DNA of 64,000 nt, from contig OX422197.1 in the NCBI GenBank assembly GCA_949130485.1, forward strand, positions 7,310,991-7,374,990. Reading direction: 5' to 3'. This DNA is from Agelas oroides (lineage: Eukaryota > Porifera > Demospongiae > Agelasida > Agelasidae). Shown piece by piece: positions 29,174 through 39,900 of the stretch. A program made the position numbers and the translations under genes. Numbering within the stretch: position 1 is the stretch's first letter; each line of letters starts with the position of its first letter. The notes beneath the pieces are model-generated. The model saw only the letters and a list, made by a program, of their open reading frames with translations, searched no databases and was not told the DNA's origin.

Positions 29174-32100
29174 ATGGTGAAGATCAGGCTGTGTTGCCAA
29201 AGGACAAGGCAAGACCATGAAAGTTCTTCAAGGACCAAGGCCACTCCTCTACCATGGGGCAAGGTGAACAGGATTCATGCTCAATGTGTACATCTCTGTC
29301 TACTGTCTATTCATCCGTAGGTTCTTGTTCTGTCTGCTGTGCTGTTTGTTGATCAATTTGGTAAGTCGCTGTAGCTGGCCCAGAGGAGGGAGGATGCGAT
29401 CATATGATAGCTACAATTAACAAGATCAAGAAGTGTAGGTACCAAGCTAAACAAAGTCGTAATGGGTGTGATGGGCATGCAAGGTTTTCAACAAAGCTGA
29501 AGTTAAAAGGACATGTGACTCACCTAGTGCTGAACCGGTGAGTGATAGTAACCAAAATGCTACAGCTTAGTAGAAGATCCTATATACCTGTCATGCATGA
29601 CTTAGTCCAAAGAGTGATGCTTGCACCCACGATTCTTGCCGTTGGGAGTATCTCAGAGTTCACTAATTGTCACTATGACAGACGTCATGTCCTCCCTCCT
29701 CTGCTTCTTGCCTTTGCTTGCTACTAGATGCCACCCAAGCATTTCAGTTATGCACTTTATCACTCTATCCAGGAACCAATATGCTTTTTCCGTTCCTGCC
29801 ATTTATGATACATGACTTTTTCCCTGACCTAAACAGACAGGAAATTGGTAAGAAACTAGTATCACATTGGTAAGAGTTTTTACCTGGCAACGAAGGGTTG
29901 CTGGCGGCCTAGTGAGTAAAGTGCTGGACTGTGGTCCCAAGTTCAAGTCCCAGTAACAGTAAAACTTTTCCTGGCTCGGGTGCATCCAGCCCTATCTAAT
30001 AAATTGGGAAGGTTTTTTACCTATATGTCATTTTGAGGGAGTGTTAAACTGTTGGAATATCGTAACACTGGTCTTATTATTCTCAGCTGTAAGGTGGTTG
30101 TATGTGGTGCATATAACAGCATGTCTATTTGAGCTCTATACAACAAATGAAGAAGAAGTTTTTTTGTTACCAATTTGAAATCGGCAAACTCTGTGCTGAT
30201 GTTTCGACTAAATGTTTCAGTTGTTGCTTGGACCATTCAGTTGAAACATCGGCAAAAAGTGTTCAATTTCAAGTTGGTAATAGAGAACCTTATTCTTCAT
30301 TTAGGCATGCAGGAGCCAACTGAGCAGAGAAGCTGCTGAAAATATAATTTGCTACTCTGGAAACTGAGTTAGCTAGCTGTGCATGTGGAATCTACACAGA
30401 ATAAACTTTGTACAGAGTAGGTATTTGTAATCAAACCTGCTGCAGATATCTCAGGGCGAAAATGTTTAGTACACACTCGCCTCATACCCAGCCCAATCTG
30501 AAAATCAGAGAAAATGGCTTGGTATATACACTGTAAAAACGTGGAGGTTGGTTAAATGTCATCTCAGTTGCCGTCTGGAGTGGTCCAGGTGGTGACCCAC
30601 CTTCTTTTGCCGTGCTTTAGGGTAAAATTCCTTGTCCAGTCAAGAATTCCAGCAAAATACTAGTTGCAAATGAAATTCATTTAGTAATTGCATGTTTTAG
30701 TCTGGCCTTAGTGCAGGAACCAGGCTAGTCTATCAAGCTAGACCATCTCTCACCCTCCAGAAAAGTGAGAGAGGGTCTAGCAGATGTTATTAGTTCACAG
30801 CTTGTTTAATCTGCAACCTTAAAACTGCACAAGTATTGGTCTTACATACTGAAGCCAAGGTGTTGCTACTGTCTCAAAATGGAACAGTAGGATCTGATTG
30901 GTCAGCATCTCATGCATACTAATAACATCTGCTAGACCCTCTCTCACTTTTCTGGAGGGTGAGAGATGGTCTAGCTTGATAGACTAGAACCAGGCTATTG
31001 TATGCTTATGCCAAAAAGGGCTGGAATCCTTGACTCTGTATTATTCATATACTTATGGGCAGCATTCATGTATTGCTGCATAAGTATTCATACCTTATTG
31101 GAACTTTGATTACACAAAGTCTACACTGTGATAAAAGTGGGAGGCCAAGGTCCCTCATCCTGGTTAAAAGTTTTTCCAGTGTATTCACTGTTTGCACATC
31201 TGCTTAATTTTTTCACATTCCAGAAGTTCTGGATGATATTATGTGATCTCCACATGTGGTGACATCAGCCATGTGTATGTCGGAAATATTGCCATATATT
31301 CCACATGAGCTTTATGCACTACTAACCCATGCACAAAAGACAAATTTCAAATGGGCTTGGGAATGAGGCTAAAATACATGTACACATGATCAATCATGAC
31401 TCTGGAAGTTTCTCTGTGCCATACCCAGGTCAGAAGGCTGGGTACTTGGGCAGTGCCTACTTTATTGGTAACTTTGCTGGCAGTATGACATGGGGGTGGC
31501 TGTCGGACATTCAGGGTAGAAGACCGGTGATGCTACTGGGAGTTTGTGGCACCATTTTCACAGAACTGCTGTTTGGGTTTTCCCAGAACTTTGGTTGGGC
31601 TATTGCAGGCAGGTTTCTGTGGGGGCTGCTGAATGGAAATCTTGGTGTTGTGAAGACTTATCTTTCAGAAGTAAGAGTAAGATATAGTGATGGTAAGCTT
31701 GTTAGTTATGTCAACAGTTTTCTGGTCCCTATGCATTTATTCTGTAAGTGGTGAAATCTAGAATTTGTAATTTGTTTTTCTTTATCTGTGTGTATGCATT
31801 AGATTTGTGACGATACTAATCAGGCAAAGGGATTTGCAATTATAGGGACTAGTTCAGGAATCAGCAGACTTGTGGTTAGTTAAAAACGTTACTGTGTGTA
31901 CCTTCCTATGTGGACACAGGCTATTTATTGTATATTGTATTTTGCATTGATACAGGGGTCAGTTGCTGGTGGTTTCTTAGCTCAACCAGCTAGCAAGTAT
32001 GCTGTCTTGCAGGTGCCTTTCTTCTGCCAGTTTCCATATGTATTGCCCTGCCTGGTTGGAGCAGGCATTAGTGTTTTAAGTCTTATTGGTAAGTATATTT

Positions 32101-34349
32101 GTCTGTTGGGTTCACTCAATGTAGGCATTGTCCCAGTTTTAATGTCGGCCAATCCTAATCTTCGACAGTTGCTTTTGTGTTCCTTGATGAAACACTACAC
32201 ACCAAGAAGAAAAAGAAGAAAAGCAGGCGAGTCAGTGATCAGTCAGATTGCTCCCAGAGTTCAGACATTGAAATGAAGCAACAAGGCAGTGGAGAGAGAA
32301 CAGAGACAGATGACTCTGAGACTGAAATGAATGGTACTGCCAGACTGATTGCAGAGAGTGACATAGATAGCCAATCAGATTTCGAGATTGTTTCAGCAGA
32401 ATCATCAGATGTTGAACTTTTGGTGCGAGTTCCACAGCACAATAAACGCAGGAGGTGGATAACTAAAGTTAAAAATGCTCCTTCAAAAGCTGCTGAAAGG
32501 GCCAAAGAGGGAGTACGTCATTACAGGCAGCAGTGTACATCGTGTGTAATGTGGTGCACACAGTGCAAATGTGAATGTTCTGTAGAGATGACAAAATCAT
32601 ATGCGGTGGAGAAATCCAAGGCTGGGGTTGCTAAACTGAAGATGATGCTCAGTCTATTACAAGATCGGAGAGTGCTTCTATCAACTGGCATCTATGGACT
32701 TTTAGGCTTCATCACCATCATAAGCATTGAGGTGTGTCAAATGTTACACTGTGACAGGTATACTTGGCAAGATATACACAGGCTTGGAGGAGGGTGGAGG
32801 GAGTCCTACAACGACTGGCTTGCTTGGTTGTGGACTACTGTTTGTTCAGCAGAACATAGTAGCGAGTTGTATCTGCAGCAAGTTCAGCATACAACTCCCT
32901 ACTTTGTTTGACAGGTCATTTTGATACCTTATACCAACTCAATTCCTACTAGTTGCACATTGCAATGCTCTTCACTGGTAACGAAGTAAGTTTGTTGTAA
33001 GTTCAAAAGCTACAAAATCTATTTCAAGACCTCACTGTAACCACATAGGTATTTCCACTACTCATGGTGACCTATCATGAACACGGAGGCTATACTATGG
33101 ACAGCAGTGAAATTGGTGTTGTGCTGATGGTTGTTGGCATATGTCAGCTCCTCTGGCAGGTAATGTTTCACCACACATGATAAGTATATGATGGAGTTTC
33201 AGTGGATGGTGTATAATTGTTTCACCACACATGATAAGTATATGATGGAGTTTCAGTGGATGGTGTATAATTGTTTCATTTGTCTTGGCACATTTGCAGC
33301 TCAGCTTGTTCTCCCGACTTACAAAATGCTTGGGTTATCGATGGACGTTTAGATTGGCTATGTTGATGTTTGCAGCAGCTTGTGTGTTACTGCCATTCTC
33401 CAACCAAATCACTGGACCTGTGCCGGTGCCTACACACCCAAATGATACCTTCTCAGGCAGTGGATCTGGAAATGGATCCGGAAGTGGGTTTGAAAGTGGA
33501 TTGCTGAACGCCATCGACTATTGTGGAAATGATTTAAACAGTACAGCAGTATCTGTCAATGAGAATTCAGTGAAACGGATTCCAGTGTACATCTGGGTGG
33601 TCGTGATCGGAATCTATGGATTTTTGGTGGCCGGCAGGTGTGCTATTGGCCATTGCATTGCTTATACAAAACGCATGCATTGTATATAGTGTGCACATAC
33701 AGTTAAACCTTTTACAACAGCAAGTGGAGAACAACTCGGCCTTGATCAGCCAGGCAATTCCACAGCCTATACCTCATGATATTAATTTGGATAAGCAGTC
33801 TTCACTGTTTTTATGCATTGTTGTATGGATTTAATCAGATACAAACTATTCCATGTACTAGGCAATTATAACACGCACACACAAACACACAACACACGAC
33901 ACACACACACACACACACACAGAGTGACATCTATCACCTGTGATATGGTGTTTATTAGCAATTCAGCACTGGTATGTTAGTCATGCATGTCATGGTGAAG
34001 AACACCCAGTCTATATCATTATGACACATCCTGCAGCCGGTGACAAGGGGTACAGTGAATGGCATCGGGCAGTCTCTAGCTGCATTGGGTCGTGCTGTAG
34101 GACCCATGACTGGAGCACCACTGTTTGCCTGGACTGCTGACCACGGTATACACCAAGTTGTTTGTGTAATGAATGTGATCGTTAACTTACACTTTCCCAC
34201 TGTATCCAGGTAAAAGCTGGCCAGTGAACTACCACTTTACCTTTGACTTTATGGCTGTGTTAGCACTACTGACAGTAGCTATTAGTCTGTTACTCCCCAA
34301 GACTATTGAGAAAAAGAGAGACACTGTTGAAAGTGCAAAGCACAACTAG
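29174..34349 (+). CDS. MFS transporter A, ZIF-like type, 12 exons, 653 aa
   Basis: Exons: 29174-29263, 29321-29360, 29773-29847, 31429-31670, 31803-31874, 31956-32088, 32169-32731, 33049-33159, 33300-33637, 33923-33971, 34037-34145, 34210-34349. All phases join. The product resembles plant zinc-induced-facilitator-like and fungal major facilitators. Seen: FPFLPFMIHDFFP in TM1; motif A GWLSDIQGRRPV at about 91-102; GGFLAQPASKY; DETLH before the central loop; and RGTVNGIGQSLAALGRAVGP in the C-terminal half. The central cytoplasmic loop is unusually long (about 165 residues): Lys-rich, then Ser/Asp/Glu-rich, then a Cys cluster. A Gly/Ser-rich loop with NDT and NST sites lies in the second half. 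The substrate is unknown; the neighbouring terpene synthases make terpenoid export a reasonable guess. The exon at 33923 directly follows a CA repeat. Confidence 0.87.
29898..29960 (+). repeat. tRNA-like segment, possible SINE head
   Basis: GGCCTAGTGAGTAAAGTGCT resembles a pol III A box and AAGTTCAAGTCCC a B box, at tRNA-like spacing, inside an MFS-A intron. It does not look like a functional tRNA. Support is motif-level only. Confidence 0.4.
30145..30302. mobile_element. foldback element in an MFS-A intron
   Basis: AAATGAAGAAGAAG at the left pairs with the right end TTCTTCATTT, with an inner pair around GATGTTTCGACT. Same family as 16236-16401. Confidence 0.7.
30726..30986. mobile_element. 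foldback element in an MFS-A intron
   Basis: TAGTCTATCAAGCTAGACCA pairs with TGGTCTAGCTTGATAGACTA. The arms are about 68 bp and nearly perfect, around a 130-bp loop. Confidence 0.9.
33165..33273 (+). repeat. 54-bp direct repeat, 2 copies, in an MFS-A intron
   Basis: Copies start at 33165 and 33219 and are nearly identical (GTTTCACCACACATGATAAG at each start). They are absent from the corresponding MFS-B intron. Confidence 0.9.
33870..33922 (+). repeat. CA-rich microsatellite forming the 3' splice site of MFS-A exon 10
   Basis: A CA-rich run ends in CACACACAG, and that AG is the acceptor of the 49-nt exon 33923-33971. MFS-B has a longer CA run in the same position. Confidence 0.85.
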
Positions 34350-34519
34350 ACTGAAATGTATTTATCAATTAGTACAATTATGATTATTTATTTATTTAAA
34401 TTAATTCTCAGTATTAACATTATTTATTTATCATTCTAATCCCAATTATCTACACTACAAGTTTACTAGCCTCGTTCCCAGGCCGTTCCCGGCTCCAGTT
34501 TTGATCGCTTGCAGTATAA

Positions 34520-35313
34520 AAACGGGTCACTCTAAAAGTAGGAACGAGGAAATGAGAAATGGGAAATGAGGAAATGGGGAAATGGGAAGAAGGTACATTG
34601 CATTTCACTCAGCAAACTGCCGATGTTTTGTTACTGCTGTGATGAGAGAGTCAATGTCCATCCATGCACTCACTGAGAGATCATCTTTGCCTGACAGTTG
34701 GCACAGTCTGCAAGCTAGCTCTATGTATAAGTTCTTCACTTTGGCAGCTTGTTAGCTTTCTTGAAGTTTGTTGAATCTGTGAATTGTTCCAACTTCATAC
34801 AAGTAGTCATTTTGAGGCTTCTTCATGCAGTTGCTTGCATTGTTATTGATTTTGTCTCACATACAGCACTATTATTTATGACAGCATGTACTATACAAAT
34901 GTAATGCATCTATAATGGTGTTCACAAAATGCCTGTTTGCAGTCATTCATCACAGTGGATACACACACCGGCTCTGTAGAGAATATAATCACTGTCTGTG
35001 AATTATAGTTTGCATGCACTGAGTGGAGGAGGGAATGTACAACAGCATGACTGAGACAATTCTGTTTACTGTCTTAGATATTAGCCTATGCACACACTCC
35101 AGTTCTATTTCCATGCTACTGTTAGTGCTGATTTATTCTTCCTGCTTTTCTCACTGAGGACTCTATAGGCCTACCTCCTCTAGCTACTCTGCACAACATG
35201 TACACTCCACTGTCCTCTTTTACACTGACTCACCACTTGTGCGTTGCAGTTCCATTTCCCCATTTCCTCGTTTCCCATTTCTCATTTCCCATTTCCCGTT
35301 CCTACTTTTAGAG
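34520..35313. mobile_element. inner element with GGGTCACTCTAAAAGTAGGA termini
   Basis: The left arm at 34525-34590 (AAATGGGAAATGAGG-rich) pairs with 35251-35313. The interior of about 650 bp is non-coding. A poly-C run follows at 35318-35340. The MFS-B 3' flank (42476-42577) lacks this element, so it is a later insertion. Confidence 0.8.
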
Positions 35314-35338
35314 TGACCCCCCCCCCCCCCCCCCCCCC

Positions 35339-35641
35339 CCGAGGGGAAGGCCGGCCTGGGAGAAAGAGTCACGTGCGTGACGTCAGGTAGACGTGAGGGT
35401 AGACGTGAGGGTAGACGTGAGGGGGGGCGGTGCCCGACGAAGAATCTCGAGGTCCTTCCTGTAATATCTTGTCCAAGAACTTGAGACTGTAACATTCGAA
35501 ATACAGCGTCAATACAGCTCGTTGTTTGGTAGACTCGAGGCTGATCAACGCAAAGTTTGTGAGTTACAACGATCGGGCACCGCCCCCCTCACGTCTACCT
35601 GACGTCACGCACGTGACTCTTTCTCCCAGGCCTTCCCCTCC
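35339..35641. mobile_element. inner foldback, GAGGGGAAGGCC family
   Basis: The left arm has GTCACGTGCGTGACGTCAGG and the right arm has its complement near 35600-35625. A fragment is also present at 42533-42577 after MFS-B. The loop resembles 3245-3360. Confidence 0.8.
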
Positions 35642-35647
35642 GTTTTT

Positions 35648-36152
35648 ATAGCCTCGTTCCCAGGCCTTCAATCACAGCTAACGCGGTGGAAGGCCTGGTA
35701 AAACTCCTATGTAGAATGACGTCAGGTGGACGTAAGGGTACGGTGGACGTAGGACTTTTGGAGGCGTGGTACTTTCAGTCTAGGAACTAAGCTAAAGCAG
35801 GCGCTATCGCGGACAGGCGTTCAACAACGACAGAGCAGTACATGTCCCTGACAGATGCATAAAGGACGTCTGAAGCCAGGGAATACATGTACACAAAAGG
35901 ACATTTATTCCCTGGCTTCACGGACGTCCTTTATGCATCTGTCAGGCGGCATCCTGAACCCGAGAAGTAACACCAGACTGTTCTGTCGTTGTTGAACGCC
36001 TGTCCGCGATAGCGCCTACTTTAGCTTCCTAGACTGAAAGTACCACGCCTCCAAAAGTCCTACGTCCACCTGACGTCATTCTACGTAGGAGTTTTACCAG
36101 GCCTTCCATGATCCACCGCGTTAGCTGTGATCGAAGGCCTGGGAACGAGGTA
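35648..36152. mobile_element. inner foldback with about 240-bp arms
   Basis: Both halves contain CGCGGACAGGCGTTCAACAA or its complement and GCATAAAGGACGT or its complement. The ends are CTCGTTCCCAGGCCTTC and its complement. Pairing is close to complete, apart from a short asymmetric stretch near 35950. Confidence 0.9.
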
Positions 36153-36522
36153 GTCTCGGAACCAGACCCTCGAAAAATCGAAAAGGAGGGTCTGGTAAAC
36201 GGGGCGGGGTGGAAGTGTACACTGCGGAATGTTAGGAATTTTATTAATTGTTGAACCTTCCGTAGCCAGTAGAGCTCTCTGAAGAACCAGACACTCGCAG
36301 AAGCGTTCTAATCTTTCCCGCTTGGTGTTCACAGCTTTCTGAAACGAAGCTAAACGCGAAGACAGCTCTCGTGCGGTTAGTATTTCTAATAAACGCACAT
36401 CAGAATGCTAATCAAAAGCCAATCGGAAGTGCGCCTGCATACCGGGCGCAGTGTACACTTCCACCCCAGCCGATTTACCAGACCCTCCTTTTCGATTTTT
36501 CGAGGGTCTGGTTCCGAGACTA
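36152..36522. mobile_element. inner foldback, TAGTCTCGGAACCAGACCC family
   Basis: TAGTCTCGGAACCAGACCCT at the left pairs with AGGGTCTGGTTCCGAGACTA at the right. A family member with a larger interior lies at 58996-59811. Confidence 0.85.
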
Positions 36523-36908
36523 GGAACGAGGCTACCGTTTTTATACTGCAAGCGATCAAAACTGGAGCCGGGAACGGCCTGGGAACGAGGCTAATGCACC
36601 AGTCCAGTTCGTTCCCAGGCCATGAGCGGATATCGGGATTGGCCTGGGAACTAGCTCGAGTGCACGTGCGCGGTCCAAAAAATGGGTAGCTTCGTTCCCA
36701 GGCCACCATTTTGGAGACAGCGATATAGCCTGGGAACGAGGCTAAAGAAAAATCGTGATTTGAGCCGCCACGCCTTTCATGTCGTGTCATGATGATTACG
36801 AAGTGTTGACCAGTGAAGAAGTAATGGGATTCCGCGTCAGCAACCTATACACTCTAGACAGCTTTACATGTGTGTGTGTTGGTGCATAGTTGGTGACAGT
36901 GTGACCGC

Positions 36909-39900
36909 ATGGCAAAGATCAGCTTGTGTGGCCGGAGGACAAGGCAGAGTTCTTCAATCCCCAAGGCCACTCCTTTTCCTTGGGGCAAGGTGAACAAGAA
37001 TCCAGTGGATGATTTCTGTCTGTCTAGTTCTAGTCTGAGTACTCTCAAGAACCCACTGAAACCATTACTTAATATTGGTCTTGCTGTCTATCCATAGATT
37101 CTTCTTCTGTCTGCTGTGCTGTTTGTCAATCAATTTGGTAAGACAGTAACATGAGATTTGAGGTGGCTGTCCTCTAGTCTTGTAATCCATGCTCCTTGCT
37201 TGTCACACAAGCATAATTTTCGATTTACCACTCCATCCAGGAAGCAATATGATATTTCCGTTTCTACCGTTTATGGTACATGACTTCTTCCCGGACCTAA
37301 ACAGACAAGAAATTGGTAAGAAACTAGTTGAACACATTTCATATTCAGGTAAGAGGCTGCATTTTGTGCAGTTATAACACAGTGCTAGGGATTTATGGTA
37401 GTAAACCAACCGAGTCTGAGGGCATGAGAACATGGTTATTTACCTGAAGCATAAATTCCTGTTGTTATCATTATAACACATCTTTACATGTGCAATGACA
37501 TCTTGACATGCTAACAATGTTATTTACACACAACTGTATGTATTCTTCACTTCACCTTATCCGTGCGATCATTTTGTGATTACGTCATTCACTTCCGGAT
37601 GGCATTAGCTGCTGTGTGTACGGGTGTGTGCGAGGAGGAGTGAAAGGAAGTAGTGTTTGGTTGTTTCAATTCTCCAAGGACCCAAACTTGTGGAGACTGT
37701 AGAAAAAGCTATCAAAAGGCAGAAATGGTAGGCAGTGGCGTAGCCAGGTCACAGACGACGCCCGGGCACTGCATTTGGTCGGGGGGGGGGGGGGGGGGGG
37801 GGCGGGCTGGGGGCATGCTTCCCTAGTAAATTTTTGCATCTTAGAGGTAGCTACTCAGATTGTTCTTGAGACTATTTTTTAAATGCCGTCGGTCTTGAAT
37901 CGGGAGAAGTTCTGACCCATGACTTCGGCATACGTGCGCGCATGCAGTACAGGTCTTCACCAGTATTAAACGCCAAACGTGCGAACAGTGAGGTTATGAG
38001 AGCGTAGGAAACTGCGTCATTGCAACATGATAGCTACACTACGAAAGTACGATGTTCAACTGTTTTCCGGACGCTGACGCCCGGGCCCAGGCCCGGGTGG
38101 GCCCGGGTTTGGCTACGCCACTGATGGTAGGCAACAGCCTATATAAGATTTGTGGATGTAAGTTCGTTACTGGTAGGTAGCTACAGCTGCATGATAAAAG
38201 CGTTTGGATAGTTTATCTGCTTAGTGGTGGGCTAGGATTGCTTCTACATTATGGGAATCCTCATAGGCGTAGGAACCGGGGGGGGGGGGGGGGGGGGGGC
38301 ACCGGGGGCACATGCCCCCCCAAGTTTTCATAAATTGTTATATAAATTGCTCACTACTCTATGTGTAGTTTTAAACTGTGCCCCCCCAATCAAAAAGTCT
38401 TTCCTACGCCACTGATCCTCATACTTTCGCTGTTTGCATCATACACTGCTAGCCTGCTGAAAAACACCGCACCCTTCCCTCCTTTTGCAATTTGCCATTC
38501 GGAACTTATGGCATAATCTCAAAATGATCGTGCGTGGATAAGGTCTACAGTAACAGGTGGGTATTGTCTTTCATAAATAATAATTATACTGATAGGAAGT
38601 TGTAGTTTCATATACACAGGTACCACGCATTATCTATTACCTAATACCTGCAACTATAGCCTAAAAGTATAAGTACATCGAGAGGAAATTATGAGCCATG
38701 CAATTTTCCCTTGTACTCCTGTGGAAAGGACAAGACCACAACCCCTATGACAAAGTATACTAGGTAGGATATATTGTTCTGTGTCCATGATATACCCAGG
38801 TCAGAAGGCTGGGTACTTGGGAAGCGCCTTCTACATTGGTAACTTTGCTGGCAGTATGACATGGGGGTGGCTGTCGGACATACTGGGTCGAAGACCGGTG
38901 ATGCTACTGGGAGTTTGTGGCACGATTTTCTCAGAACTCCTGTTTGGGTTTTCCCAGAACTTTGGTTGGGCCATTGCAGGCAGGTTTCTGTGGGGGCTGC
39001 TGAATGGAAACATTGGTGTTGTGAAGACTTATGTCTCAGAAGTAAGGTTGCTCTGTAAGCCTGTACCACGTAGTCAGTAGTTCTACTACAGCAATATAAT
39101 TTATATGCATTCTTGTGCTATACGTTATTATAGCGAGAAATTTATTTATTCGTTTAAATAGATCTGTGATGATACTAATCAGGCAAAGGGATTTGCAATC
39201 ATAGGGACTACTGCAGGCGTCAGCAGACTTGTGGTTAGTGATATCGCTATGAGACATGTTTTGTCACTGTACCCTCCTTGCCATATTTAGCTACTAAGTT
39301 ATGGCACTGTCTCTATCATTTTTTCAGGGTTCAGTTGCTGGTGGTTTCTTAGCTCAACCAGCTAGCAAGTATGCTGTCTTGCAGGTGCCATTCTTCTGCC
39401 AGTTTCCATATGTACTGCCCTGCCTGGTTGGAGCAGGCATTAGTGTTTTAAGTCTTATTGGTAAGTACATTTGTCTGTTGGTTCGCTCAATTGTCCCAGT
39501 TTTAATGTCGGCCAATCCTAATCAAGTATTATCTTCGACAGTTGCTTTTGTGTTCCTTGATGAAACACTACACACCAAGAAGAAAAAGAAGAAAAGCAGG
39601 CGAGTCAGTGATCAGTCAGATTGCTCCCAGAGTTCAGACATTGAAATGAAGCAACAAGGCAGTGGAGAGAGAACAGAGACAGATGACTCTGAGACTGAAA
39701 TGAATGGTACTGCCAGTCTGATTGCAGAGAGTGACATAGATAGCCAATCAGATTTCGAGATTGTTTCAGCAGAATCATCAGATGTTGAACTTTTGGTGCG
39801 AGTTCCACAGCACAATAAACGCAGGAGGTGGATAACTAAAGTTAAAAATGCTCCTTCAAAAGCTGCTGAAAGGGTCAAAGAGGGATTACATCATTACAGG

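Larger units (their letters stand above)
34469..36593. mobile_element. outer MITE (GTTCCCAGGC family) with several elements inserted inside
   Basis: The left terminus 34469-34518 and right terminus 36531-36593 are reverse complements (TAGCCTCGTTCCCAGGCCGT at the left end). Inside are four further foldbacks: about 34520-35313, 35339-35641, 35648-36152 and 36152-36522. Confidence 0.85.
34350..36908. other. intergenic between MFS-A and MFS-B, filled with nested foldback elements
   Basis: Apart from an AT-rich 3' flank (34350-34465) and about 300 bases before the MFS-B start, this stretch is almost entirely the nested repeat cluster 34469-36593. No gene was seen. Confidence 0.75.

Noticed and set aside
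31329-31428. Upstream ATG of the longer frame at 31329 as an alternative MFS-A start
   Set aside because: The segment before 31429 is intron; exons at 29174, 29321 and 29773 supply the proper first transmembrane segment in phase.
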